DNA of 41,303 nt, from NCBI GenBank assembly GCA_029862185.1, contig JAOTXX010000035.1:1-41303 (forward strand), given 5' to 3'. The DNA comes from Myxococcales bacterium. GTDB taxonomy: Bacteria; Myxococcota_A; Polyangia; Polyangiales; Houyiibacteriaceae. The position numbers and the translations under genes were made by a program. Shown piece after piece: positions 24,592-32,000 of the stretch. Position 1 is the first letter of the stretch; each line of letters opens with the position of its first letter. The notes beneath the pieces were generated by a model. That model was not told the origin of the DNA. It made no database searches and worked only from the letters and a program-made list of their open reading frames with translations.

Positions 24592-26100
24592 ATGGATGTC
24601 ACCGCCTCGCGCGCTGCGCTGGATTGTCCGAATGCGGCTCTGGTTACGCCGGGCTCGTTCGAGCCGCGCAGCCACTTCTACGCGCGGGTGCTGAACGCGC
24701 AGATTCACCCGCTGGTTTCCTTCTTCCTGCGCATGTCGAATCGGCGGATCGTCAATCGCTACTGTCACCTTAACCCTCGCGTCGATCCGGATTTCTTGGA
24801 GGAAGTGCTCAGCTACACCCCGAAGCACTTCAGGTGGGCGGGCGCAGACCTGTTTTGCACCACGACCGCGGCGGGAAACAGGCGGCTGGTCGTGGTCGAA
24901 ACCAATTCCTGTCCTTCCGGAAACAAGTCGATGCCGATCCTTTCGGACGACGATGAACAAGCTGGATACCGAAAGCTGATCGAAACGGCGTTTCTGCCCC
25001 TCATTTCGAAGCGCAAGGCGACCGCGGGGGACTTGGCCGTCGTTTTCGACAAAAACTACATGGAGGCTTCCGGGTACGCCGCCGTCATCGCGGATCTCAC
25101 GGGCGAAAATGTCTACCTCACTCCATTTCCACATGGTGGCGAAAACCCACCGGCTCGATTCACCGATGGACTGCTCGAAGTGAGAGATGTCCATGGGCAC
25201 TGGAAGTCCATTCGTGCAGCCTTCCGCTACGTAACTCAAAAACCTTGGAACCGGATCCCGATTCGATCACGCACTCGCATCTTGAATCCGGTGGCGACCT
25301 GCCTTTCAGGCGGAAGGAACAAGCTCGTCGCGATGAAGGCCTACGAGATCTACAACGCCGAGCTCGAAGCTTCCGGCCTGCAGATTCGAACGCCTCAAAC
25401 CATCGGGGACGTGTCCAAGGACGAGGTGCCGCTCTGGGTCCAACGATTCGGTGGGCACGCCGTGGTGAAGATTCCTTACAGCAACGCGGGGCAAGGCGTC
25501 TTTACGATCGTTAGTCCACGCGAGCTCGACCGTTTCATGGAGATGGATCACCCGTACGAACGGTACGTCGTGCAGAGTCTCATCGGGAACTACACTTGGA
25601 GCTCCGTCGAGCGCGCAGGGCGCTACTATCACGTGGGGACGATCCCAGATCGGCATGGGCACATCTACGTGGCCGATCTTCGCATCATGGTTTGCGGTGG
25701 TGCGAATGGATTTCGTCCTCTTGCGATTTACGCGCGCCGCTCGAGAAAGCCGCTTCCCTCCGTCCTAGAGGACGGGGAGTCATCCTGGGATGTTCTCGGG
25801 ACCAACCTGTCGGAGCGCCAGCCCGATGGCTCCTGGGCCGCATCGACGGAGCGGCTCCTGCTGATGGATCGGCGTGATTTCAATACGGTCGGCGTTGGAA
25901 CCGACGATCTGATCGAGGCCTACATTCAGTCGGTACTGGCCACGATCGCGGTCGACAAGATGACCGCCAGGCTGCTCACGCAGAAAGGAAGCCTCCGCCG
26001 CGGCCTCTTCCGCTCGCTCGATGACGACCCGGCGCTTCTCGAAGAGATTCGTCAGGGCGCGAAAGGTGGCAAGATCATCGTCCCGGACGTACGGCCCTAG
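24592..26100 (+). CDS. Divergent ATP-grasp-like protein, function unknown
   Basis: The ATG at 24592 gives 502 residues; an open frame extends to 24475 but runs through the regulatory region. ATP-grasp-like elements occur in the second half: HAVVKIPYSNAGQGVFTI (about 289-306, nucleotide-binding lysine and Gly loop), ERYVVQSLIG (adenine-contact strand) and VADLRIMVCGG (about 360-370). The expected metal-binding END/ELN triad is not obvious. The N-terminal 230 residues (FEPRSHFYARVLNAQIHPLVS, VVVETNSCPSGNKSMP) match no family I can name. It probably forms an amide or ester bond using ATP. It is convergent with the GshB-like gene (6 bp apart) and part of the amidoligase region. Confidence 0.65.
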   Translation: MDVTASRAALDCPNAALVTPGSFEPRSHFYARVLNAQIHPLVSFFLRMSNRRIVNRYCHLNPRVDPDFLEEVLSYTPKHFRWAGADLFCTTTAAGNRRLVVVETNSCPSGNKSMPILSDDDEQAGYRKLIETAFLPLISKRKATAGDLAVVFDKNYMEASGYAAVIADLTGENVYLTPFPHGGENPPARFTDGLLEVRDVHGHWKSIRAAFRYVTQKPWNRIPIRSRTRILNPVATCLSGGRNKLVAMKAYEIYNAELEASGLQIRTPQTIGDVSKDEVPLWVQRFGGHAVVKIPYSNAGQGVFTIVSPRELDRFMEMDHPYERYVVQSLIGNYTWSSVERAGRYYHVGTIPDRHGHIYVADLRIMVCGGANGFRPLAIYARRSRKPLPSVLEDGESSWDVLGTNLSERQPDGSWAASTERLLLMDRRDFNTVGVGTDDLIEAYIQSVLATIAVDKMTARLLTQKGSLRRGLFRSLDDDPALLEEIRQGAKGGKIIVPDVRP

Positions 26101-26106
26101 CGGCTG

Positions 26107-27084
26107 TCAGGCCCGTTCGAACGCCTCGACGGCCGCAGCGCTGAAATCTTTCCCGTAGAGGCGCTCACTCGGGTAGAGCCCTCCGGGACTAAAGACGTTG
26201 AGCTCCAGAATTCGCCCGCCTACGAAATCCACGCCCACATGCACCAGACCTTCGCTCTGGAGCTGAGGCGCGATGCGAGCGATCGCGTCGCGCATTGCAG
26301 CGGTGACCTCGACCGGTCGAGCGCTCCCACCCGCATGGAGATTGCTGCGAAAATCTTTGTGGCTGGGGACCCGGGCAACGGCAGCGGCGTGACCATCGAG
26401 TTCGAGGACCTTGCCGCCGATGACGGTCACCCGGACATCCCCCTGCTCTGCGCCCGGAACGAACTCCTGCACCATGGCGTAACCCTGGCGAAGAATGACA
26501 TCGATGATTTGCCTCACGTTCGCCCTCGCGTGCTTGCGATCGAGCACGAACACATCCCGCCCCCGCGTGCCCTCTAACGGCTTGATCACGACGGGCGCGG
26601 GCTCCTGCTCGAGAAACGCCTCGATGGCGTCGGGATCCTGGGTCACCAAGGTTCGAGGGCGGAGATCGACGGGCAAGTCCATCAGTGAGAGCTTGGTGAG
26701 CGCGCGGGAGAGGCCTCTCGGGCTATTGATGACGCGAGCTCCCTGGTCGCTGACGCGCTCGAGGAGGCGAAGGGCCGCAAGGTGAAGGGCGCGGCGAGCT
26801 TCATCTCGACCCGGATTCGTGCGAACGATGCAGAGGGTCTGCTCGTCCAATACGCAACGCGAACCCTCTGAAGCAGAGAGCTCATCGACTAGCGCGGGGG
26901 GGTCGCTCGCGCGCGGAGCGCAAGCCTTGGCGACCACGGTCACGTCGTCACCCATGCCCAAGTCCCCGACCCCACACACCCAGACTTCGTGGTTTCGCCG
27001 AAGCGCGGCGCTGATGAGAAGCGTCGTCGTTTGCTCGACGGACGGTTCCCGCCGATCGTTGACGAGAAAGCAGACCCGCATCAT
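26107..27084 (-). CDS. GshB/RimK-like ATP-grasp ligase
   Basis: The 325-residue protein has an N-terminal alpha/beta pre-ATP-grasp domain (MMRVCFLVNDRREPSVEQT), the nucleotide loop VVIKPLEGTRGRDVFVL (165-181), MVQEFVPG (about 203-210), the RimK-like substrate loop FRSNLHAGG (244-252), and the metal-binding end GVDFVGGRILELNVFSPGG, with Asp285, Glu293 and Asn295. The closing phrase (NVFSPGGLYPSERLYGKDFS) is like glutathione synthetase GshB. It should join an amino acid or small amine to a carboxylate with ATP. It is coupled by an ATGA overlap (27081-27084) to the upstream AstE-like gene, so ligase and hydrolase are made together. Substrate unknown. Confidence 0.82.
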   Translation of the reverse strand: MMRVCFLVNDRREPSVEQTTTLLISAALRRNHEVWVCGVGDLGMGDDVTVVAKACAPRASDPPALVDELSASEGSRCVLDEQTLCIVRTNPGRDEARRALHLAALRLLERVSDQGARVINSPRGLSRALTKLSLMDLPVDLRPRTLVTQDPDAIEAFLEQEPAPVVIKPLEGTRGRDVFVLDRKHARANVRQIIDVILRQGYAMVQEFVPGAEQGDVRVTVIGGKVLELDGHAAAVARVPSHKDFRSNLHAGGSARPVEVTAAMRDAIARIAPQLQSEGLVHVGVDFVGGRILELNVFSPGGLYPSERLYGKDFSAAAVEAFERA

Positions 27085-28127
27085 TCGCTCACTTCCAAGG
27101 TCGCGCGCGTGAGTGAGCGGCGATGGAAGCCGTGTTCCGCCGGGGCGACGCTACCCAGATGCAGGATTCGTGCGCCGGTCTGCCCCACCGGGTTGACGCT
27201 CTTGCCGATGACGATTCCATCTTCTGGGGCGTTGTATTCGCGAATCACATCGCCGAAGGCGTTCCGAAGGACGGCAACCCGCTCGCCTCGGCTCACACGC
27301 TCCGTCGGCCGCGGGAGCACCTCGAGCAGACCACCGCGATCGGTGTACATCCAACGGGAGCGCTCACACAGGACCGGCTCTTGGCCTTCCGACACCGCGC
27401 GCCTGGGCAGCATGCCTGCGGCAGCAAGCACGGTTCGGAGGCCAATTCTCGAGGATCGAACATAGGTGGGCTGAAACTTCTGCGGGTCGCCGATTTCCAA
27501 GGTGATGGCGGGAATGCCGAAGTCCATCGCGGCGCCGCGAAGCGTGTGGTCGGATGCTGGGTTGTGGACGATGATCTGCGGGCGCTGCAGATAGGCCATC
27601 GTTGCCGTCGTCGCATGCGTCATGTCAGCTCGAACGTAGAGCGAATTGACTCGGCCAAAGCTCGCCGTGTGCAGGTCCACCAGGTAGTCGAATCGATTGA
27701 CGATTCGATCGATGATTCGGTGTGCGTACACACGAGCGACGTTTCCTGTGGCTTGGCCGGGAAACAGGTGGTTCAAGTCGCTGCCATCGACGAACTCGCG
27801 CTGATGTCGGTGAAGACCCGGCACGTTCACCACGACCAGGGCGACGACCGTCCCGCAGAGTTGTTTCGTGTCAATGTGGTGGACGAGATCGTGAATCACA
27901 CGGATACCGTTCAGCTCGTTCCCGTGCACCGCTGCCGTCAAGCCGAACACCGGTCCATCCCGTTTTCCGCGAGCAACGAGAAGCGGAAGCAGAATGTCTT
28001 GCGCTAGCCCGTTGGCGACCAGATCGATGTAGAGGCGTGACATCTCCCCGCGCGGGAATTCCTCGATCTGGAGGTCCCGCTGACGATAGATGGGGCCCGT
28101 CAGGCCGTTACGAAAGTCGCCTTCCAT
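27081..28127 (-). CDS. Succinylglutamate desuccinylase/aspartoacylase-family (M14) hydrolase
   Basis: The 348-residue protein is counted from the ATG at 28127; longer frames run into the divergent gene's start. The M14/AstE zinc site is visible: HGNE (His68, Glu71) in LTAAVHGNELNG and the third ligand in YLVDLHTA; the catalytic glutamate is probably in AITLEIGDP. After about residue 260 comes a C-terminal beta domain (GGLLEVLPRPTERVSRGERVAVLRN) as in the AstE/AspA subfamily. These enzymes hydrolyse N-acyl amino acids or C-terminal amide bonds. Being coupled to a GshB-like ligase, it may undo or trim the product. It is divergent from the sigma54 activator, with 92 bp between them. Confidence 0.85.
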   Translation of the reverse strand: MEGDFRNGLTGPIYRQRDLQIEEFPRGEMSRLYIDLVANGLAQDILLPLLVARGKRDGPVFGLTAAVHGNELNGIRVIHDLVHHIDTKQLCGTVVALVVVNVPGLHRHQREFVDGSDLNHLFPGQATGNVARVYAHRIIDRIVNRFDYLVDLHTASFGRVNSLYVRADMTHATTATMAYLQRPQIIVHNPASDHTLRGAAMDFGIPAITLEIGDPQKFQPTYVRSSRIGLRTVLAAAGMLPRRAVSEGQEPVLCERSRWMYTDRGGLLEVLPRPTERVSRGERVAVLRNAFGDVIREYNAPEDGIVIGKSVNPVGQTGARILHLGSVAPAEHGFHRRSLTRATLEVSE

Positions 28128-28219
28128 TGCGCTGCGCGAACACTGACACCCGGACGCGAGATACGCACGCGGGAACGTCTGAAGTGGACGAGCCAACACA
28201 GTCGGGCCATCCTCGAACC

Positions 28220-29614
28220 ATGGCCCAGGAACAGACCGGTCGGATCCTGATCGTCGAGAGCGACCGGGCTCTTCAGTCCAAGCTAGAGGCGCAGCTCTCG
28301 GCGATTGGGCATATCGTGGAGACGGCACCCGACAGCGCCGCCGCCCTCGAGCACCTGGAGGGGTCGATGCCTGACGTGGTCTTGCTGGCGCTCGACCCGG
28401 AAAGGATGGGTGGCTTCGACTTCCTGCGAGAGGCCAGAGCCCTTCTTCCAGCAGCCTCGTTTATCGCAATGGCGGAAACCGGCTCCACGGACACTGCGGT
28501 CAAAGCACTGGCGTGCGGCGCAGACCGCCTTCTCACGCGGCCTGTTCGGCCGGACGCGCTGGCGCTCATCGTCGAGCGGTCCCTCGACAAACCCCTTCAT
28601 GCGAGAGACGCCATGGAAGCCCGGGCCGGTGCGGCCGCAACCCTGCCCACGATCGCGCTCATGGACCGTGTCGTGGGCGTGCACCCTTCGATGCAACGCC
28701 TTTTCAACCGTTTGCTTCAAGCCGCCAAGAGCCGATCGACCGTGCTGATCCAAGGCGAAACGGGCACAGGCAAGGAGCTCATCGCCAAAGCGATTCACGA
28801 GCACTCCCTGAGGAGCGAGGGCCCCTTGGTTCGGCTGAACTGCGCGGCACTCGCGGAGAGCGTCTTGGAGTCTGAGCTTTTCGGGCACGAAAAGGGGGCG
28901 TTCACCGGCGCGGTCACGCGACGAAAGGGGCGGTTCGAGCAGGCGGACGGTGGAACGTTGTTCCTCGACGAGCTGAGCGAGATGCCGCTGTCGGTGCAAA
29001 TCAAATTGCTCCGGTTTCTGCAGGAACGGGAGCTCGAGCGGGTGGGCGGAAACGAAACGGTGTCGGTGAACGTGCGGGTCGTCGCGGCCACGAACCGCGA
29101 CCTAAAATCGCTGGTAGAAGACGGAAAGTTCCGCGAAGACCTCTACTTCCGCCTGAAGGTGGTCGTCCTCGAGGTGCCGCCACTGCGCGCGCGGCCCAGC
29201 GACATTCCGCTCTTGGCCGACCATTTTCTCCGGCTTTATGCCGATGAGAACGACAAGCAGGTACAAGGCTTCACCCATGACGCAAAGGAAGCTCTGGTCG
29301 CCTACCCCTGGCCCGGAAACGTTCGCGAGCTTCAGCATGCGATCGAGCAGGCGGTGGTGCTCTGCGAGAAGGAGCTCATCGACACCGAAGACTTGCCGAT
29401 CGAGCCGCCCGACCGGGAGGCCGAACCCTTGAGCCTGCTGGTCCCTGGCGTGACGCTCGCCGAAGTCGAGCGATATACCATCATGAAGACCCTCGAAGCC
29501 GTCGGCGGCTCACCGACCAAAGCCGCAGCGATTCTCGGTATCAGCAAGCGGACCATTCACTATCGCCTCGAGGAGTGGGGGCTCGCGAAAACCAAGCCAG
29601 AAGACACCTGCTAG
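28220..29614 (+). CDS. NtrC-family sigma54 activator with degenerate receiver
   Basis: The 464-residue protein has three parts: receiver (about 8-125), AAA+ (about 150-390) and a Fis-type helix-turn-helix (about 425-460, ILGISKRTIHYRLEEWGL). The AAA+ domain has the Walker A GETGTGKE (about 178), the sigma54-contact loop GAFTGA (about 226), LFLDE and the RFREDLYFRLKV-type segment, so it should drive open-complex formation. In the receiver the normal phosphoacceptor is Ala57 (PDVVLLALDPERMGG), the conserved Ser/Thr is Ala, and the Lys is Arg (TRPVRP); phosphorylation is therefore unlikely. No histidine kinase gene lies in the window. The receiver probably senses something else, or the protein is constitutively active. 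It is the likely regulator of the nearby -24/-12 promoters. Confidence 0.92.
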   Translation: MAQEQTGRILIVESDRALQSKLEAQLSAIGHIVETAPDSAAALEHLEGSMPDVVLLALDPERMGGFDFLREARALLPAASFIAMAETGSTDTAVKALACGADRLLTRPVRPDALALIVERSLDKPLHARDAMEARAGAAATLPTIALMDRVVGVHPSMQRLFNRLLQAAKSRSTVLIQGETGTGKELIAKAIHEHSLRSEGPLVRLNCAALAESVLESELFGHEKGAFTGAVTRRKGRFEQADGGTLFLDELSEMPLSVQIKLLRFLQERELERVGGNETVSVNVRVVAATNRDLKSLVEDGKFREDLYFRLKVVVLEVPPLRARPSDIPLLADHFLRLYADENDKQVQGFTHDAKEALVAYPWPGNVRELQHAIEQAVVLCEKELIDTEDLPIEPPDREAEPLSLLVPGVTLAEVERYTIMKTLEAVGGSPTKAAAILGISKRTIHYRLEEWGLAKTKPEDTC

Positions 29615-29841
29615 CGGTTGAATCGGTCGTCCGGCGTCAGCACATCGAGGACACCGTCCACGAGAAAAGCCTGCTTTCGTAGGACTTCGACGAGCTCGGC
29701 TGCGATGCAGATGGCTTCGGCCAGTCGACCGGTTTCGATGCTGGCTTCCATGGAGCGAGCCGCCCGGAGGAGCCGTTGATTGTCGGAACGGATTTTCTCG
29801 ACCACTTCAGGCGTGACCAAATCTGATTGCGGATGGGTCAT
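29611..29841 (-). CDS. Small helical protein of unknown function
   Basis: The start ATG (29841) has GGAGG five bases upstream on the coding strand; a longer start at 29871 is less likely. The product has 76 residues and is almost entirely predicted helix (VVEKIRSDNQRLLRAARSME; LAEAICIAAELVEVLRKQA), with no signal peptide or Cys pair and no family I recognise. Codon use is typical of neighbouring genes (GC-rich third positions), so it is real. It is convergent with the sigma54 activator (4-bp overlap) and carries its own -24/-12-type promoter. Its position beside rimK suggests an accessory or adaptor, by analogy only. Confidence 0.75.
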   Translation of the reverse strand: MTHPQSDLVTPEVVEKIRSDNQRLLRAARSMEASIETGRLAEAICIAAELVEVLRKQAFLVDGVLDVLTPDDRFNR

Positions 29842-29865
29842 GACTGCCTCCGGGGCACTTCCAAG

Positions 29866-29883
29866 AAGCAAGTGCCGTGCCTA
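29866..29883 (-). promoter_or_regulatory. Sigma54 (-24/-12) promoter of the 76-residue gene
   Basis: On the minus strand TAGGCACGGCACTTGCTT has GG (29881-29880) and GC (29869-29868) 10 bases apart. The -12 box TTGCTT is perfect and the -24 box differs only by TAGGCACG for TTGGCACG. The predicted start near 29856 gives a 15-base leader that includes the GGAGG site. Confidence 0.65.
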
Positions 29884-29944
29884 GTGACGGCGATTCAAGA
29901 ATCACCATCCCCGTGCACTGACAGTTGCGGCGCACTCTTCGAAC

Positions 29945-29994
29945 AGTGCAAGGTCTGCAGCGGCTCGGAGGGGTGCCAGTGCAGTTCCTGCACT
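29945..29994. promoter_or_regulatory. Two tandem activator sites (UAS) shared by divergent sigma54 promoters
   Basis: AGTGCA-GTTCC-TGCACT (29978-29994) is a perfect palindrome, and AGTGCA-AGGTC-TGCAGC (29945-29961) matches 10 of 12 arm bases. Their centres are 33 bp apart, about three helical turns. They sit at about -106 and -139 of the rimK promoter and about -97 and -130 of the leftward 76-residue gene promoter. A further half-site TGCACT lies at 29914-29919. Confidence 0.65.
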
Positions 29995-30064
29995 CGCGCG
30001 CCGAGCGGACGCTGCGAGCCTCGGAAAAGATCCTTCTGCCCCATTTCTGCGCCGCTCGGGGCGC

Positions 30065-30083
30065 TTGGCACAGAACCTGCTTT
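30065..30083 (+). promoter_or_regulatory. Sigma54 (-24/-12) promoter of the rimK operon
   Basis: TTGGCACAGAACCTGCTTT has GG (30067-30068) and GC (30079-30080) separated by exactly 10 bases, with the -24 box TTGGCAC and the -12 box CTGC. The predicted start near 30092 leaves a 30-base leader containing AGGAG before the rimK ATG. Confidence 0.78.
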
Positions 30084-30121
30084 GGCGACTCGCGAAACCT
30101 CAGTTGACCAAGGAGATAGAA

Positions 30122-31024
30122 ATGAAGATCGGCATCCTATCTAGGAACCAAAAACTCTACTCGACCAATCGCCTCAAGGACGCAGCGGTCGCTAGAGGAC
30201 ACTCGGTTCGTGTCGTGGACTACACGCGATGTTACATGAATATCACGTCGCATCGTCCCGAGGTTCTGCTCGCTGGCAAGCCACTTCACTTCGATGCCGT
30301 GATTCCCCGCATTGGCGCATCTCATACCTTTTACGGGACGGCGGTCGTTCGGCAGTTTGAAATGCAACGGACCTATCCAGTCAACACGTCGCAGGCGATC
30401 TCACGATCACGCGACAAGCTTCGCGCGCTTCAGCTGCTCGCCCGTGAAGGCATTGGAATGCCGGTGACTGGCTTCGCGCGGTCTACGCACGACATCGAGG
30501 GCTTGCTGAAGCTCGTTGGCGGGGCTCCCCTGATCGTGAAGCTCCTCGAGGGCACCCAGGGGATCGGTGTGGTGCTAGCAGAAACCGACAAAGCAGCGGA
30601 ATCGGTCGTGGCTGCGTTTATCCAGCTCGACGCGAACATCCTGGTGCAGGAGTTCATCAAAGAGGCCGGCGGAGCGGACATCCGCGCATTCGTCATCGGC
30701 GACAAGGTGGTTGCCTCGATGATGCGTCAGGGGCCGGAGGGGGAATTTCGGTCCAACCTGCACCAAGGTGGTTCAGGCTCGAAGGTCAAGCTCACGCCCG
30801 AAGAGCGGAGCACGGCGGTCCGCTCTGCAAAGACCCTCGGCCTTCGGGTCGCAGGCGTCGACATGCTGCGCTCCAATCACGGACCGGTCGTGATGGAGGT
30901 GAACTCGTCGCCAGGGCTCGAAGGAATCGAGGCGACGAGTGGGAAGGATGTCGCTGGCGCGATCATCGAGTATCTGGAGAAGAATGCAAAACAAGGCAAG
31001 ACGAAAGACCGGATTGAAGGCTAG
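30122..31024 (+). CDS. rimK: RimK, ATP-grasp glutamate ligase (ribosomal protein S6 modification type)
   Basis: The 300-residue product follows E. coli RimK along its whole length: MKIGILSRN start, [29 protein letters not shown], the nucleotide loop [28 protein letters not shown], the substrate loop FRSNLHQGG, and the metal site [28 protein letters not shown]. RimK adds glutamates to the C-terminus of ribosomal protein S6 in E. coli and can make poly-glutamate; the target here is not proven and rpsF is not in the window. A strong AGGAG precedes the ATG at 30122, and a sigma54 promoter lies upstream. It heads an operon with an AstE-like hydrolase and an AsmA-like protein. Confidence 0.95.
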   Translation: MKIGILSRNQKLYSTNRLKDAAVARGHSVRVVDYTRCYMNITSHRPEVLLAGKPLHFDAVIPRIGASHTFYGTAVVRQFEMQRTYPVNTSQAISRSRDKLRALQLLAREGIGMPVTGFARSTHDIEGLLKLVGGAPLIVKLLEGTQGIGVVLAETDKAAESVVAAFIQLDANILVQEFIKEAGGADIRAFVIGDKVVASMMRQGPEGEFRSNLHQGGSGSKVKLTPEERSTAVRSAKTLGLRVAGVDMLRSNHGPVVMEVNSSPGLEGIEATSGKDVAGAIIEYLEKNAKQGKTKDRIEG

Positions 31025-32000
31025 CCCGAGAGCCCCTTTCGAGATCAACGGCGTGACGGCCCCCGCGGGCAAGCTCACTCAGGTCGAGCTTCGCCTTGCG
31101 CGTCTGCCCACTGGAATGTGGATCTCGCTTCCCGTGGGCGTGCTGCACGGTCGACGCGAAGGGCCGGTCATTTGGGTGAGCGCGGCCATTCACGGCGACG
31201 AGCTCAACGGCGTCCCGATCATCCGCCATCTGCTCGATGCCATCGATCCGAGGCGCCTTTCGGGCACGGTTCTCGTAGTGCCGGTGGTCAACGTGCAAGG
31301 CCTGATTCAGCAGTCGCGATACCTTCCGGATCGCCGCGACCTCAACCGCTGCTTCCCCGGCTCGAAACGGGGGTCCTCCGCTGCTCAGCTGGCACACCTG
31401 TTCATGACGGAAATCGTCGCACGCTGCGAGCTCGGGCTAGACCTCCACACAGGCTCGGGCGGCCGAACGAACCTGCCACAGCTACGTTGCGACTTGGATG
31501 AGCCGGGGACGCTTCGTCTTGCGCGCGAATTCGGCGCGCCCGTCCTCTTGCATTCGCGCTTGCGTGATGGCTCCCTGCGAGCGGCCGCTCGCGAGATCGA
31601 TAAGGTCGTTCTGGTCTACGAGGCGGGCGAGGCGAGCCGTTTCAACACCAAGGCCATTGAAATGGGGGTCGAGGGGACACTTCGGGTGATGAAGTCACTT
31701 GGAATGATCGAGGACTCGGTCCAGGGCCCGAAAGTGGCGCCCCGCATCTCTCGGGCGAGCTCTTGGGTGCGAGCCCGTCGGACGGGGTTTTGCGAAATGA
31801 CGGTGCACCTCGGGACGGAGGTTGCCGAGGGCGACAGCGTCGCGGTCATCTTCGATGCGCTCGGTCAGGATCGGTCATCGGTGAAGGCAAAGCACCATGG
31901 GATCGTCATTGGACACGTTACGTCCCCGCTCGTCCATCGCGGTGACGCCATCGCGCACATCGCGGAGCTCCCGGAGACCGTGGGAAGTGAGGGTGAATGA
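30984..32000 (+). CDS. Second M14/AstE-like hydrolase, paired with RimK
   Basis: The ATG at 30984 follows GGAGA and overlaps the rimK end by 41 bp; the product is 338 residues. Zinc ligands are seen in [10 protein letters not shown] (His70, Glu73) and [13 protein letters not shown], and the probable catalytic Glu lies in [15 protein letters not shown]-terminal beta domain (about 265-338) contains [15 protein letters not shown], and HHGIVIGH follows. It is a paralogue of the AstE-like protein at 27081-28127, with related motifs but clearly divergent sequence. A deglutamylating or other reversing role for RimK products is a plausible inference. Confidence 0.85.
   Translation: MQNKARRKTGLKASPRAPFEINGVTAPAGKLTQVELRLARLPTGMWISLPVGVLHGRREGPVIWVSAAIHGDELNGVPIIRHLLDAIDPRRLSGTVLVVPVVNVQGLIQQSRYLPDRRDLNRCFPGSKRGSSAAQLAHLFMTEIVARCELGLDLHTGSGGRTNLPQLRCDLDEPGTLRLAREFGAPVLLHSRLRDGSLRAAAREIDKVVLVYEAGEASRFNTKAIEMGVEGTLRVMKSLGMIEDSVQGPKVAPRISRASSWVRARRTGFCEMTVHLGTEVAEGDSVAVIFDALGQDRSSVKAKHHGIVIGHVTSPLVHRGDAIAHIAELPETVGSEGE

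Noticed and set aside
24346-25239. 297-codon minus-strand frame over the ATP-grasp-like gene
   Set aside because: Antisense shadow, and it would run through the sigma54 regulatory region.
29827-30144. 105-codon Cys-containing frame before rimK
   Set aside because: It covers both sigma54 promoters and the activator sites and overlaps the rimK start; no domain recognised.
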